A stretch of DNA of 64,000 bases, taken from assembly GCF_003129605.1 (NCBI RefSeq), contig NZ_QBDX01000004.1, positions 496,001-560,000 of the forward strand, in the 5' to 3' direction. The notes beneath the pieces were generated by a model, which did no database searches, was not told the DNA's origin, and saw only the letters and a list, made by a program, of their open reading frames with translations. A program made the translations under genes and the position numbers. Each line of letters begins with the position of its first letter. Position 1 is the stretch's first letter. Shown here piece after piece: positions 35,605 to 45,728 of the stretch. This DNA is from Hyphobacterium indicum. GTDB lineage: Bacteria; Pseudomonadota; Alphaproteobacteria; Caulobacterales; Maricaulaceae.

Positions 35605-38600
35605 ATGACCACCGGTTTTAGCCGTCTGGGCCTTGGTGCCGTCGCATTGGCCCTGGTGTTAAGCGCTTGCGGAGAACGGGAGCCGGGTGCCAGCGGACCC
35701 GCCCGCGAGGGCATCGAACTGTCCGACCGGTCTGCGTCTGCCCCCCGCCCGGAACCGGAATATCCTGACCGTTTTGATTATCTGCGCTACCGGATTGATG
35801 TCTCCGCCGCCCAGCCCGCCGCCTGTTTCGTATTCTCGCAGGCCCTGGATCCCGGGGTGGACTATGCGCCCTATGTCGAACTGGACCCGCCCGCGAATGT
35901 CGCCTTGCAGATCGACGGGTCCTCGCTCTGCCTTGGCGGTCTGACCTTCGGACAGTCTCCGGAGGTTGCCCTGCTGGAAGGATTGCCCTCCGCAGAGGGC
36001 GATACTCTGCAAACAACAGAAACCACGACCATCGAATTCGGCGACCGGCCGTCCTATGTCGGCTTTTCCGGTGACGGCGTGATTCTGCCGCGGATCGATG
36101 CCGATGGCATCCCGATCGAGACGGTCAATGTGGACGAGGTCGAGATCGAGGTCCTTCGCATCACCGACCGCGCCCTGGTCTTCCGTGAAATCACGCAGGG
36201 CTATACCGCCTCCGAAAATGAATGGGGCTATCTCTATGGTGAAGAGAGCCCGAACGAGGTCGGCCGCCTTGTCTGGGAAGGCACGATGGATACATCCGGA
36301 GCGCCCAACGCGCCGGTCATCACCGTCATGCCGCTGGCCGAAACCATCGGCGTTCTGGAACCCGGTGCCTATTTCCTGCGCGTCCGGGATGCTTCGGTGG
36401 ACGAGAATGAAAACCAGCCTGCGCGTTCCGAACGCTGGTTCATCATCACCGATCTCGCTCTGACTTCCTATGTCGGCCAGGATGGTATCGATGTCACCGT
36501 CCGTTCTCTCCAGACCGGCCGTCCGGTGGCGGGGGCCGAGATTCAACTCCTCGCCCAGTCGAATGAAATTCTGGCGGCGGTGGAAAGCGACGCCAATGGC
36601 CGGGTCCGCTTTGACGATCCGTTGACCAATGGGGAAGGCGCAAACGCCCCGCGCCTGTTGACCGCCTATGGTCCGGATGGCGATTTTGCGGTGCTCGATT
36701 TCAATCGCTCCCCCGTCGATCTGTCCGAACACAACATCAACGGCCGCAACACACCAGAGGGAGCGGACGCTTTCCTCTATCTGGATCGCGGCATTTACCG
36801 CCCCGGCGAGACCGTGCACGCAACGGCCCTCATCCGTGACCGCGAAGCCAATGCCATTGATGATCGCGCGGGCAGCTTCATCCTTTATGCGCCAAACGGA
36901 ATTGAATCAGACCGCCTGCGCTTTGATGACGCGGAGATGGCGGGAGCCATTCAGCATGATTTCGATATTTCTGCCGCTGCCGCCCGCGGCATCTGGCGTC
37001 TGGCACTCGAGCTGGATGGCCTCGGCGTCGTTGGCCGGGCCAGTTTTTCGGTCGAGGACTTTGTGCCGCAGCGCATCGAGCTGGAGCTCGACGCCGACGA
37101 CACAACACCGCTGAAAGCCAATGAAAGCCGCGGCATCGAAGCCAGTGTCCGCTTCCTTTATGGTGCGCCGGGCGCGGGTCTGCCGGTCGAGGGGGAGGTC
37201 CGCCTGGAAGTCGACCCGTCACCCTTTGACGCTTTTTCCGGATACCGTTTCGGATTGCACGATCAGGCTTTCCAGCAGATCGCCTATGACCTGCCGGATG
37301 CCGTTACGGATGGTGCGGGCAGAGCCGTATTGGGCCTCAATGCCGGTGATCGTGGTGCAGACGCGACCCAGCCCCTGCGCGCACGTGTCGTCGTGTCCGC
37401 CATCGAACCCGGTGGCCGGCCGGTGCGTGACGATGTCCGCATCCCCTATCGTCCCCGCGATCTCTATATCGGCGTCGAGCCGGATTTCGAAGGCCGCCCG
37501 GACCAGGATGCAGAGACCTCATTCAATGTCGTTTCCGTCAATGCTGCCGGCGAACAGGTTGATGCGCGCCTGGAATGGCGTCTGACCCGGCAGGATTACC
37601 GCTATGACTGGTATCGCGAAAGCGGCGGCAACTGGCGCTGGCGCCGGACCAGCTTCACCGTTCCGATTGAAGATGGTGTGATCCAGACCGGTGGCGAGAT
37701 CACGGCGGTCAATACACCGCCGCTGGATTGGGGCAATTACCGGCTGGAGGTTTCAGGACCGGATGGCGCCGCCTCCAGCTACGGCTTCTGGGTCGGCTGG
37801 GGCAGTGTTGCGCAGGATGGCGTGGAAGCGCCGGACCGCGTGCGGATTGCCACACCGGAAGACTCTCCCTCCGTGGGCGATACAGCCCAGATCAGCCTGC
37901 AAGCCCCCTATGCGGGGGAAGCCGAGATCGTGGTCGCCACGGACCGTGTGATCGCCAACTATTCCATCAGCCTGCCCGAAGGCGGCACCGGCTTCACTCT
38001 GCCCGTCACGGATGACTGGGGTACCGGCGCCTATGTCATGGTCACGGTCTACACACCGCGTGACGTGGTCGAACAACCGCGGCCGCGGCGCGCCGTGGGC
38101 GTGGCGTATATTCCGGTCAGCGCTGAAGACCGCACGATTGATCTCGCCTTCGACATGCCGGAGCTGGTGCGGCCGCGCCAGACCGTCAGTGTCGATCTCG
38201 AGGCCAGCCAGAACACACGCAATGCCTATGTCACGGTCGCAGCGGTCGATGAAGGCATTCTGCTTCTCACGCGCTTCGACTCGCCGGATCCGATTGACTG
38301 GTATTTCGGACAGCGCGCGCTCGATGTGTCGCTATATGATGATTACGGGCGCCTGCTGGATCCCAATCAGGGTGCCGCGGCTCCGGTTCGCTCCGGCGGT
38401 GACCAGATTGGCGGCGCCGGTCTAACGGTCGTCCCCACCCAAACCGTTGCCCTGTTTTCCGGACCGGTCGAGTTTGACGGGAACGGTACTGCATCGGTTG
38501 ATATCGAGGTGCCGGACTTCAATGGCGAGTTGCGCCTGATGGCGGTCGCCTGGTCGGACACGGCATTGGGGTCGGCGTCTCAGCCACTGACCGTGCGCGA

Positions 38601-40473
38601 CCCCGTCCCGGCCGAACTCATTCTGCCACGTTTCCTGTCTCCGGGAGATCAGGCACAAGCCACGCTGACCATTGACAATGTCGAAGGCGAATCCGGTGAT
38701 TACATCGCCATGTTCTCCAGCGACGGGCCGGTCAGTTTCGACCAGCCACAGAATGGTGCGGCCATGGAACCGGGCGAACGCCGCGATGATACGGTCGGCA
38801 TCACTGCCGGGGATATCGGTATCGCTCAACTGTCCATGGAAGTGATCGGCCCGGAAATCGAACTCGAATCCAGCTATCCGATCCAGGTGCGGTCGGCCTT
38901 CATGCCGCAGGCTGATTTCGAACGTATTGCTCTGACTCCAGGCCAAAGCTGGTCGCCGGACCCGGCGCTTCTGTCCGAATTCAATCCCGGCGATGCCGAG
39001 CTTCAGCTCAGCTTCTCGGCCATCCCGATGGACGCGGCAGCGATTTACGAGAATCTCAGCCGCTATCCCTTCGGCTGTACCGAGCAACAGACCAGCCGCG
39101 CCCTGCCCCTGCTCTATGCCGGGCAGATGGCGGCGCTCGCCGGTCTGGAAGCCGATGCCGAGAGCCACCAACGCGTCAGGGAGACCGTCGAGACCCTCCT
39201 GAACCGTCAAAGCGCCGATGGCGCCATCGGTCAGTGGCGTATGGGCGATCGCTATGCCGACGGCTGGCTGGGGGCATATGCCACCGACTTCCTCGCCCGG
39301 GCCGATGCAGCCGGATACGATGTGCCGGCGGCAGCATTGGACCGCGCATATACGGTTCTGGATCATATCTCGCGCGGTGATTTCTACCGCGCCGGTGGCT
39401 ATGACACCGATATCCGCCGCGGTCCCTGGCAGCGGGACACCCAGCAACGACTGAACGATCGCAGCCAGGCCTATGCCTTCTATGTGCTGGCCCGCGCCGG
39501 CCGGGCCGATGTCGGACGTCTGCGTTATTTCCACGATCAGCGCATTGACCAGATCTCCAGCCCGCTGGCCCGGGCCCATGTGGCCGCCGCATTGGCGCTG
39601 GTCGGCGATCGCGCCCGCAGCCAGAATGCCTTCGATCTCGCTGAACGCGTTCTGGGCTACAATAATGAGGGCGATTACTATCAGACACCGCGCCGCGATC
39701 TGGCCGGTGTTCTGGCCCTTGCCGCCGAAGCCGGGGACATGGACCGGGTACAAAGGCTGGGTGACCGCGTTGCAACAGAAATCCCAGCGATTGACAGCCT
39801 GACGACCCAGGAAATGGCCTATCTCCTGCTCGCGGCAAATGCGCTCACGCAGGACGGCGACGATGTCGATATTGCCGCCGAAGGCGCCGTGACCGTCGAG
39901 GCTGAAGACCGCAGTTTCTCGATGAGTCCGGAGGATCTGGCCCAGGGTGCCAGCTTCACCAATGAGGCCGGCAATCCGGTCTGGCTGACGCGTGTTGCGC
40001 GCGGCACACCGGCCGAGGCCCCGGAAGCGGAGGCCGCGCGTCTGCTCGTCAGCAAGCGGATCCGCAATACGGACGGGTCGGAAGCGGATCTGGCGAACAT
40101 CTCGCAGGGCGACCGGCTTGTGATTTCCTTCGAGATCATCAATCCGGAATCCCGCCGCGCACCGCTCATCCTCGCGGATCTGCTTCCCGCCGGTTTCGAG
40201 ATCGAGTCGATTATTCAACCGGATGAAGGCGGTCCCAATGGCGTCTACAGCTGGCTGGGCACGATCGAATCGGCTCGCATCCAGGAAGCGCGCGACGATC
40301 GCTATGTTGCCGCGATCGAGGTCTATGGCCGCCGCACGGAGCGCTATGCCTATACGGTTCGCGCCGTCACGCCGGGCCGCTTCACCATTCCCGGCGTTGT
40401 GGTCGAGGACATGTACCGCACAGATGTCTTTGCCCGCACGGCGGCAGGTGAGGTCGTCATCCGGGAACGCTGA
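35605..40473 (+). CDS. Bacterial alpha-2-macroglobulin lipoprotein (YfhM-like)
   Basis: A 1622-aa periplasmic lipoprotein (lipobox LSAC, Cys22) that is thought to trap proteases. MG-type beta-sandwich domains fill about 60-1150, with a bait-like stretch near residues 650-750. The thioester motif GCTEQQ, with Cys1158, is intact, followed by the helical TED domain and the C-terminal macroglobulin domains. The gene ends in a TGATG overlap with pbpC, the well-known pairing in which PBP1C repairs the wall where A2M guards the periplasm. AGGGAG precedes the ATG. Confidence 0.95.
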   Translation: MTTGFSRLGLGAVALALVLSACGEREPGASGPAREGIELSDRSASAPRPEPEYPDRFDYLRYRIDVSAAQPAACFVFSQALDPGVDYAPYVELDPPANVALQIDGSSLCLGGLTFGQSPEVALLEGLPSAEGDTLQTTETTTIEFGDRPSYVGFSGDGVILPRIDADGIPIETVNVDEVEIEVLRITDRALVFREITQGYTASENEWGYLYGEESPNEVGRLVWEGTMDTSGAPNAPVITVMPLAETIGVLEPGAYFLRVRDASVDENENQPARSERWFIITDLALTSYVGQDGIDVTVRSLQTGRPVAGAEIQLLAQSNEILAAVESDANGRVRFDDPLTNGEGANAPRLLTAYGPDGDFAVLDFNRSPVDLSEHNINGRNTPEGADAFLYLDRGIYRPGETVHATALIRDREANAIDDRAGSFILYAPNGIESDRLRFDDAEMAGAIQHDFDISAAAARGIWRLALELDGLGVVGRASFSVEDFVPQRIELELDADDTTPLKANESRGIEASVRFLYGAPGAGLPVEGEVRLEVDPSPFDAFSGYRFGLHDQAFQQIAYDLPDAVTDGAGRAVLGLNAGDRGADATQPLRARVVVSAIEPGGRPVRDDVRIPYRPRDLYIGVEPDFEGRPDQDAETSFNVVSVNAAGEQVDARLEWRLTRQDYRYDWYRESGGNWRWRRTSFTVPIEDGVIQTGGEITAVNTPPLDWGNYRLEVSGPDGAASSYGFWVGWGSVAQDGVEAPDRVRIATPEDSPSVGDTAQISLQAPYAGEAEIVVATDRVIANYSISLPEGGTGFTLPVTDDWGTGAYVMVTVYTPRDVVEQPRPRRAVGVAYIPVSAEDRTIDLAFDMPELVRPRQTVSVDLEASQNTRNAYVTVAAVDEGILLLTRFDSPDPIDWYFGQRALDVSLYDDYGRLLDPNQGAAAPVRSGGDQIGGAGLTVVPTQTVALFSGPVEFDGNGTASVDIEVPDFNGELRLMAVAWSDTALGSASQPLTVRDPVPAELILPRFLSPGDQAQATLTIDNVEGESGDYIAMFSSDGPVSFDQPQNGAAMEPGERRDDTVGITAGDIGIAQLSMEVIGPEIELESSYPIQVRSAFMPQADFERIALTPGQSWSPDPALLSEFNPGDAELQLSFSAIPMDAAAIYENLSRYPFGCTEQQTSRALPLLYAGQMAALAGLEADAESHQRVRETVETLLNRQSADGAIGQWRMGDRYADGWLGAYATDFLARADAAGYDVPAAALDRAYTVLDHISRGDFYRAGGYDTDIRRGPWQRDTQQRLNDRSQAYAFYVLARAGRADVGRLRYFHDQRIDQISSPLARAHVAAALALVGDRARSQNAFDLAERVLGYNNEGDYYQTPRRDLAGVLALAAEAGDMDRVQRLGDRVATEIPAIDSLTTQEMAYLLLAANALTQDGDDVDIAAEGAVTVEAEDRSFSMSPEDLAQGASFTNEAGNPVWLTRVARGTPAEAPEAEAARLLVSKRIRNTDGSEADLANISQGDRLVISFEIINPESRRAPLILADLLPAGFEIESIIQPDEGGPNGVYSWLGTIESARIQEARDDRYVAAIEVYGRRTERYAYTVRAVTPGRFTIPGVVVEDMYRTDVFARTAAGEVVIRER

Positions 40474-42515
40474 TGGACCGGATCCTGACGGCCTGGCGCT
40501 GGACGGCGGGAGCCGCACTGATCGCCATGATGGCAGTGGTAGGGCTGGATCGGCTCTTCCCCCCGCCGTCGCTGTCCGACCGGTCGGTCATCATTACCGA
40601 TGAACGCGGTCAGATATTCCGCGCCTTCCCGGTCGAGGGCGGACGCTGGCGGCTGGCAGCCGATCTCGACGGCATTGACCCGGCTTTCATTGCGGCCCTG
40701 ATCGCCATCGAGGACGAACGTTTTCAAATCCACCGGGGCGTCGACCCCCTGGCCATCCTGCGCGCCAGCGCCAACTCCTTGCGTGCCGGGGAAATCGTCT
40801 CGGGCGCCTCGACTTTGACCATGCAAACGGCCCGCCTGCTGGAGCCGCGGCCGCAGCGCAATCTTGGCTCCAAGCTGATGGAAGTCTGGCGCGCCCTCCA
40901 GCTGGAAGCCAGGTATTCCAAGCAGGAAATCCTCGAGACCTATCTGACCCTGACCCCCTATGGCGGAAATCTGGAGGGTGTGACGTCGGCCAGCTGGGCC
41001 TGGTTCGGTCATGCGCCCGACCGGCTGACCCCGGCCCAGATCGCCTTGCTGATTGCGCTGCCGCAAGCGCCCGAAGCCCGCCGCCCGGATCTGCGGCCGG
41101 AGAACGCCCGGCGGGGAAGAGAGCGGATATTGCAAAGACTGGCGAATTACGGAGTCATCTCCAGCGACATCGCAATCGAATCCGCTGCTGAACCGGTGCC
41201 CTCGCGTCATGATTTTCCCGCTTTGGCCTGGCATGCCAGCCAGTCTCTGCGCACGGCATCTGACGGATCATCCTCCGTTATCACCTCGACGCTCGACTAC
41301 ACACTTCAGCTGGAAGCGGAGCGTCTCGCAGCGAGCGCTGCTGAAGCCGCAGGGCCGGATGTTCAACTGGCCATTCTGGTCGTTGAGAATGAAAACCGGG
41401 CCGTTCGCGCGGCCGTCGGCTCGGCAAGCCGCGCCCGCGCGGGCGGGTGGATCGACCTGTCAAACCGGCCCCGCTCGCCGGGATCGACGCTCAAACCCTT
41501 TATCTATGGCATGGCCTTCGACGACGGGCTGGCCACACCGCAGACGCGGCTGACCGATGCGCCGCGCCGCTTTGACAGCTATATGCCGGAAAATTTTGAC
41601 CGCATGTTCCGGGGCGAGGTCACCGTCGCCGAGGCCCTGCAGCATTCACTGAATGTCCCGGCAGTTGAAACGCTCGATGCGGTGGGCGCCAGCCGCTTTG
41701 CCGCCGGCCTGCGGTTTGCCGGCGCCTCACCATCCATATCCGCGGGGGCGAGCGAAGAGACCGGGCTGGCCATCGCGCTTGGGGGAGCCGGTCTGACCGT
41801 GCGGGATCTGGCAACACTTTACACGGGACTTGCCAATGGCGGCGAAGTGCGTCCGCTGATCTGGAATGCGGGCGATCTCGGCACCGATGCTCCGGGTATG
41901 CAGATTGTCAGCACGGAATCGGCAGAAGAGATTCTCACCATTCTTCGCGGCGCACCCCAACCGTCAGGCCGGGCGCCTGCGAGCCTGACCAGCGCCGCCC
42001 CCTCCATCGCGTTCAAGACCGGAACAAGCTGGGGCTATCGGGATGCCTGGGCGGCCGGAATTGCCGGCGGATATACGGTCGTCGTCTGGGTTGGCCGGGC
42101 GGATGCCCGCCCGCGCACCGGCCAGACGGGCCGCGAAGCCGCCTTGCCGGTCCTGTTTGATGTCTTCGATATGCTGCCGCAGCAGGAAACCCCGCGTGAA
42201 GATCGCCAACCGTGGCTGTTGGCGCAGGAAACGCCCGAACCGCTCGCCCGGTATAATCGCGACCCCGCCCCGGAAATCCTTTTTCCGCCGCATGAAGCCG
42301 AAGTCTGGATGGAAGCGGGCGGGCGCGATTATGTCCTGGCCGGGCGGGCGGGGTCACCGCTTCGCTGGTATGTCGATGGCCAGCCGGTTCCCGCCAATGC
42401 GGCCGGAGAACCGGTCTGGCGGCCGGAAGGTCCGGGTTTCTATGCTGTACGTGCCGTAGACGGGAGCGGCCGGTCGGCCCTGTCACGGGTCCGGATCATC
42501 ACGCCAGCAGGCTGA
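40473..42515 (+). CDS. pbpC: Penicillin-binding protein 1C
   Basis: A 680-aa bifunctional-type peptidoglycan enzyme: one N-terminal membrane helix (about 10-27), a GT51 transglycosylase domain (catalytic E80 in AIEDERFQIHRG; GASTLTMQTARLL) and a transpeptidase domain with SxxK at S338-K341 (SPGSTLKPF), SxN in HSLN and KTG in FKTGTSWGYRD. The C-terminal BiPBP_C-like beta domain is present (about 590-680). It is overlapped by the alpha-2-macroglobulin gene, so the two are probably made together. Confidence 0.96.
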   Translation: MDRILTAWRWTAGAALIAMMAVVGLDRLFPPPSLSDRSVIITDERGQIFRAFPVEGGRWRLAADLDGIDPAFIAALIAIEDERFQIHRGVDPLAILRASANSLRAGEIVSGASTLTMQTARLLEPRPQRNLGSKLMEVWRALQLEARYSKQEILETYLTLTPYGGNLEGVTSASWAWFGHAPDRLTPAQIALLIALPQAPEARRPDLRPENARRGRERILQRLANYGVISSDIAIESAAEPVPSRHDFPALAWHASQSLRTASDGSSSVITSTLDYTLQLEAERLAASAAEAAGPDVQLAILVVENENRAVRAAVGSASRARAGGWIDLSNRPRSPGSTLKPFIYGMAFDDGLATPQTRLTDAPRRFDSYMPENFDRMFRGEVTVAEALQHSLNVPAVETLDAVGASRFAAGLRFAGASPSISAGASEETGLAIALGGAGLTVRDLATLYTGLANGGEVRPLIWNAGDLGTDAPGMQIVSTESAEEILTILRGAPQPSGRAPASLTSAAPSIAFKTGTSWGYRDAWAAGIAGGYTVVVWVGRADARPRTGQTGREAALPVLFDVFDMLPQQETPREDRQPWLLAQETPEPLARYNRDPAPEILFPPHEAEVWMEAGGRDYVLAGRAGSPLRWYVDGQPVPANAAGEPVWRPEGPGFYAVRAVDGSGRSALSRVRIITPAG

Positions 42516-42531
42516 CACACAAACCTGCAAG

Positions 42532-42565
42532 AAAAACGCCCCGCCCGGACAAGCCGGACGGGGCG
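42532..42565 (-). terminator. Intrinsic terminator of the repetitive periplasmic protein gene
   Basis: Inverted repeat CGCCCCG-C-CCGG/CCGG-A-CGGGGCG at 42537-42565 with one mismatch and a 5-base loop. On the minus strand TTTTTC follows. It lies between convergent pbpC and the next gene and may act for both. Confidence 0.8.
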
Positions 42566-42601
42566 CTGAAACTGTCCGGGCCGGAAGGCCCGGGTCAGAT
42601 C

Positions 42602-43531
42602 CTATTGACGGCCAAGAATACGGCTTTGAGCCGCGCCATTGTAATCGTCATTATGGCTGTCGAAATCGACGCCACCGGAATGATCCTGATAGGACATCGG
42701 TGTGCGTGAACGCTCAACAGTCGGTGCATCGAAATTCGGCAGTTCGATTTCTTCGCAGTCCATCATACGCCACTCATAACGCTCGCTCGATACGAGGCGA
42801 TAGCGGGTGATGGTTTCAGACCGTCCCTGAACCGTACGGCTTTCAACCGTTGCCGGCTGGGTCAGGACTTCAACCGAATAGGTATCATACTCGGCCGGAA
42901 TCGGAATTTCCTCGACGCGGCCCTGTTCAACCAGAACCTCACGCGAGATCATGGCATATTCGGCCGGTGTCTCGATTTCGTCGATCCGGGCTGGCTGCAC
43001 CACGACATTGCGGGTCACGGTGCGATATTCGCCAGCCTCTTCAACCAGACACCAGACTTCACCGGTCTCCGGATCATAGCGGGTGATCTGGGCGCCGGGC
43101 ACACGGCCACGCTGCCACACCATGCGGGGTTCACGAACGAGAACCTGCTCGGTCACCGTCTCATGAACGGCCGGACGAACGACATATTCGGTATAGGCCG
43201 GGCGGACGAGAACATTCTCTGTCACCGTTTCATAAACCGGCTGATGGACAACATAACGGACACCGGCGTCGCGGCGGACATATTCTTCGATCCGCTCTTC
43301 AAGGCGCGGAGGGGCCACATCATAGGTCTCATAGGCGTCCGAAGACGTGATGGTTTCCGTGTAGGGCTCATAGACCGGCTCGACGCGAACCCGCGCATAA
43401 CATTCACCCGGCGTGGCATTGGCCGGCGGTTCGGACGGGAACCAGGACATGTCATCAGCAACTGCAACACCTGCTGCAGGTCCGGCGATTAAAGCGGCGC
43501 TGCCGCTGAGAAGAAGAAGACGACGAAGCAT
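42602..43531 (-). CDS. Repeat-rich periplasmic protein of unknown function
   Basis: A 309-aa exported protein, signal peptide to about residue 25 (LLLLSGSAALIAGPAAGVAV). The middle is made of degenerate repeats of about 22-25 residues with a T-E/R-x-V-L-V-x-P-A core, for example VYETVTENVLVRPAYTEYVV and VHETVTEQVLVREPR, later EIETPAEYAMISREVLVEQG and EIPIPAEYDTYSVEVLTQP. Similar repeats occur before the OmpA domain in some Bacteroidetes proteins, but no OmpA domain is found here. GGGGGA precedes the chosen ATG; an ATG 9 bases earlier has no room for it. Function unknown; a beta-solenoid or extended spacer is a possibility. Confidence 0.75.
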   Translation of the reverse strand: MLRRLLLLSGSAALIAGPAAGVAVADDMSWFPSEPPANATPGECYARVRVEPVYEPYTETITSSDAYETYDVAPPRLEERIEEYVRRDAGVRYVVHQPVYETVTENVLVRPAYTEYVVRPAVHETVTEQVLVREPRMVWQRGRVPGAQITRYDPETGEVWCLVEEAGEYRTVTRNVVVQPARIDEIETPAEYAMISREVLVEQGRVEEIPIPAEYDTYSVEVLTQPATVESRTVQGRSETITRYRLVSSERYEWRMMDCEEIELPNFDAPTVERSRTPMSYQDHSGGVDFDSHNDDYNGAAQSRILGRQ

Positions 43532-43661
43532 TGGATACATTCCCCCAAAATCAGATTTCGATGACCAGACCGTATACCCGCCGGGGCCGCGAGTTAAGCT
43601 AAAATTAATGTTTTCCCCATTTTTGACATGGAATCCCGGCACACTTCGCGTGTAAGGTGAA

Positions 43662-44516
43662 TTATTGCCCTTCCAGCCAATTGAAAATCGCATCCAGGGC
43701 CTCGGTTTCGGTCAAAAGCGGCGTATGACCCGTATCCGGCACGTCGACATGGTCGAGATTCGGCTTCCGGCGCCGCATCCTGTCCGCAATTTCGCGCGTG
43801 ACGAGTTCTGAAAGCGCCCCCCGCACCAGAAGTGTGGGGATTTCACGCAACAGATCAAAGGCATTCCACCGGTCTTCAGGGGAAGACCCGGCCGATAGCG
43901 CCGAAAGAATGGCCGGGTCATAGTCGGACCGGAAAGCCTCCGGTCCGGTCTGGCGGTGTGTGCGGCGGGCAAAGGCCAGCCAGAATTCATCCGATGTCTC
44001 TTTCGGATGAACATGACCGTTCACGTCGCGGCAGCGCTGCGCGGCATCCGCCCATGACCGAATGACGCCCCCTTTTCCGGCAATCTTGCGGATATTTTCA
44101 ACGCCACGCGGATCAATCTCCGGCGCGATATCATTCAGGATCAGCCCCTTCACGCGCTCAGGCGCGGTGGCCCCGGCATACATGGAAATGCCACCGCCCA
44201 TGGACGACCCGATCCAGATCGCGGCACCGGAATCGAGTTCGTCGAGCCAGACAAGGCAATCCCGGACATAGACGTCCAGACGGTATGTCGATGCATCAGC
44301 CGCATAATCGCTCTCGCCGCGGCCGCGCATGTCAGCGGCGAGGACCGGATATCCTTGCTGCGCAAGCAGCGGCGCAAAGTCTTCGAAATCCCGCGAATTC
44401 CGTGTCAGTCCATGCAGGCAAAGGCAAAGCGGCTTCGACTTTTCGCCGGGAGAATACCGCCCGAAGAGACGAAGCCCGTCACTCGACGTCAGCCAGACAG
44501 GCCGCGCATCACTCAT
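43662..44516 (-). CDS. Alpha/beta hydrolase
   Basis: A 284-aa soluble alpha/beta-hydrolase. The oxyanion HG is in LCLHGLTRNS, the nucleophile elbow is GSSMGG, and the late His is in DTGHTPLL. The start is the second of TTG-ATG; ATG is preferred. It begins 11 bases after the ferritin-like gene stop on the same strand, so the two may be one transcript. The substrate is unknown; epoxide hydrolases and esterases are both in this family. Confidence 0.85.
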   Translation of the reverse strand: MSDARPVWLTSSDGLRLFGRYSPGEKSKPLCLCLHGLTRNSRDFEDFAPLLAQQGYPVLAADMRGRGESDYAADASTYRLDVYVRDCLVWLDELDSGAAIWIGSSMGGGISMYAGATAPERVKGLILNDIAPEIDPRGVENIRKIAGKGGVIRSWADAAQRCRDVNGHVHPKETSDEFWLAFARRTHRQTGPEAFRSDYDPAILSALSAGSSPEDRWNAFDLLREIPTLLVRGALSELVTREIADRMRRRKPNLDHVDVPDTGHTPLLTETEALDAIFNWLEGQ

Positions 44517-44527
44517 CAAACAGTCCG

Positions 44528-45634
44528 CTATTCGGCGTGACCCACGGCTGAAACATTGCCCTCGCCGCTGGCCTTGGCGACGGCCTCCACATAGGCACGC
44601 CTTGCGTCAAACTCTTTCGCCTTGGCTTCGTCATCGCGTTGCAGCTCTTCGGGGTCGAGATTGGCGTACTGGAGGACCCCCATCTCTTCATAGGTCTTCT
44701 GTATGTCCTTGCCCCAGATGCCGATATCCTTGACGATCGGCACAATGCGCTGGAACAGCATCTGGCGGTATAGCTTAACGATCTCGGAGTTTTCCGAATA
44801 CTCGACACATTCCTGCTCGGGCAGGTCCAGAGCCCGGTAGACCTCGCGCGCATCGGTCATCCGGCCGCGCATGAGCCAGCACGCCTCGACCAGAAACTCC
44901 TCGCGCTCATCACGTTCGGCTTGCGTCAACTGCGGATAATAATCCTTAAGAGAGATCCGGCCGAACGCCACATGTCGGGCTTCATCCTCCATGACATAGG
45001 CGTTCACCATCCGGGCGAGCGGATTCTGGGCCATGTCGCGGATCGCCCCGAATGCGGCCAGGGCCAGCCCTTCAATGACCACCTGCATGGCGAGATAGGT
45101 CATATCCCAGCGGCTGTCGCGCAGCGCCTGGTCGACCAGTTCCTGCAAGGGATGGGTCATCGGATAGGCAAGATCGAATTTCTTCAGCAGCATGCGGTAG
45201 GCTTCAACATGCCGCGCCTCGTCCATGACCTGGGTCGCAGCATAGAATTTCGCGTCCAGGTCAGGCACTTGCTGAACGATTTTTGCTGCGCACAAAAGCG
45301 CGGCCTGCTCGCCCTGGAGAAACTGCGAGATATTCCAGGACTGGGAGTGCCGGGTCAGCTCGATCCGGTCTTTCTCGCTCATCCGTTCCCAGAGCGGAGA
45401 GCCGTAAAGACCGCCCACCTCAACCGGCAATTCCATCGGATTTTCCGGATCGAGTTCCTGCGTCCAGTCGATGCGGTTGACCGCATCCCACTGCATATCC
45501 TTGCCCTTTTGATAGAGGTGCATGAGGGTCTTGCGGCCCTCATCAAACTCCCAGTCAAAAATCGCATCGAATTCCTGCGGAACCGTCCAGCTTGGGTCGA
45601 TATCCGGAAGCGGGTAAAGGTCGCGTAGGCTCAT
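44528..45634 (-). CDS. Ferritin-like diiron protein
   Basis: A 368-aa helical protein with two E...DEARH motifs: GEQAALL with DEARHVEAY, and EGLALAAF with EDEARHVAFG. These are the ligand sets of a diiron site, as in ferritin-like oxygenases and acyl desaturases. It is cytoplasmic by prediction. GGGGAGATTGAT precedes the ATG. A 15-base inverted repeat that may be an operator lies at 45670-45684. A lipid or fatty-acid oxidation role is suggested by the sterol-desaturase-family gene and hydrolase on either side, but the substrate is not known. Confidence 0.85.
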   Translation of the reverse strand: MSLRDLYPLPDIDPSWTVPQEFDAIFDWEFDEGRKTLMHLYQKGKDMQWDAVNRIDWTQELDPENPMELPVEVGGLYGSPLWERMSEKDRIELTRHSQSWNISQFLQGEQAALLCAAKIVQQVPDLDAKFYAATQVMDEARHVEAYRMLLKKFDLAYPMTHPLQELVDQALRDSRWDMTYLAMQVVIEGLALAAFGAIRDMAQNPLARMVNAYVMEDEARHVAFGRISLKDYYPQLTQAERDEREEFLVEACWLMRGRMTDAREVYRALDLPEQECVEYSENSEIVKLYRQMLFQRIVPIVKDIGIWGKDIQKTYEEMGVLQYANLDPEELQRDDEAKAKEFDARRAYVEAVAKASGEGNVSAVGHAE

Positions 45635-45669
45635 ATCAATCTCCCCGGTCCGTGCAGCATTTCACGAAA

Positions 45670-45684
45670 GTAAACGCTGTTCAC
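45670..45684. promoter_or_regulatory. Operator-like inverted repeat upstream of the ferritin-like gene
   Basis: GTAAACGCTGTTCAC, two 6-base half-sites around 3 bases with one mismatch between the arms, 36-50 bases before the ATG. Further TTCAC/GTGAG/TTTAC half-sites lie around it (45661-45665, 45696-45700, 45706-45710). The motif matches GTGAACGCCGTTCAC at 57422-57436 in 13 of 15 bases and resembles palindromes bound by TetR-family fatty-acid regulators such as DesT. The regulator is not known. Confidence 0.5.
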
Positions 45685-45728
45685 TTCCACGGAGAGTGAG
45701 CGAAATTTACGAAAAACGCAAGGGGCGG

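Noticed and set aside
38422-40518. Long minus-strand open frame (698 codons) opposite the alpha-2-macroglobulin
   Set aside because: It mirrors the plus-strand gene's codon bias, has no domain I recognise and no ribosome-binding site. The plus strand has a clear lipobox and thioester protein.
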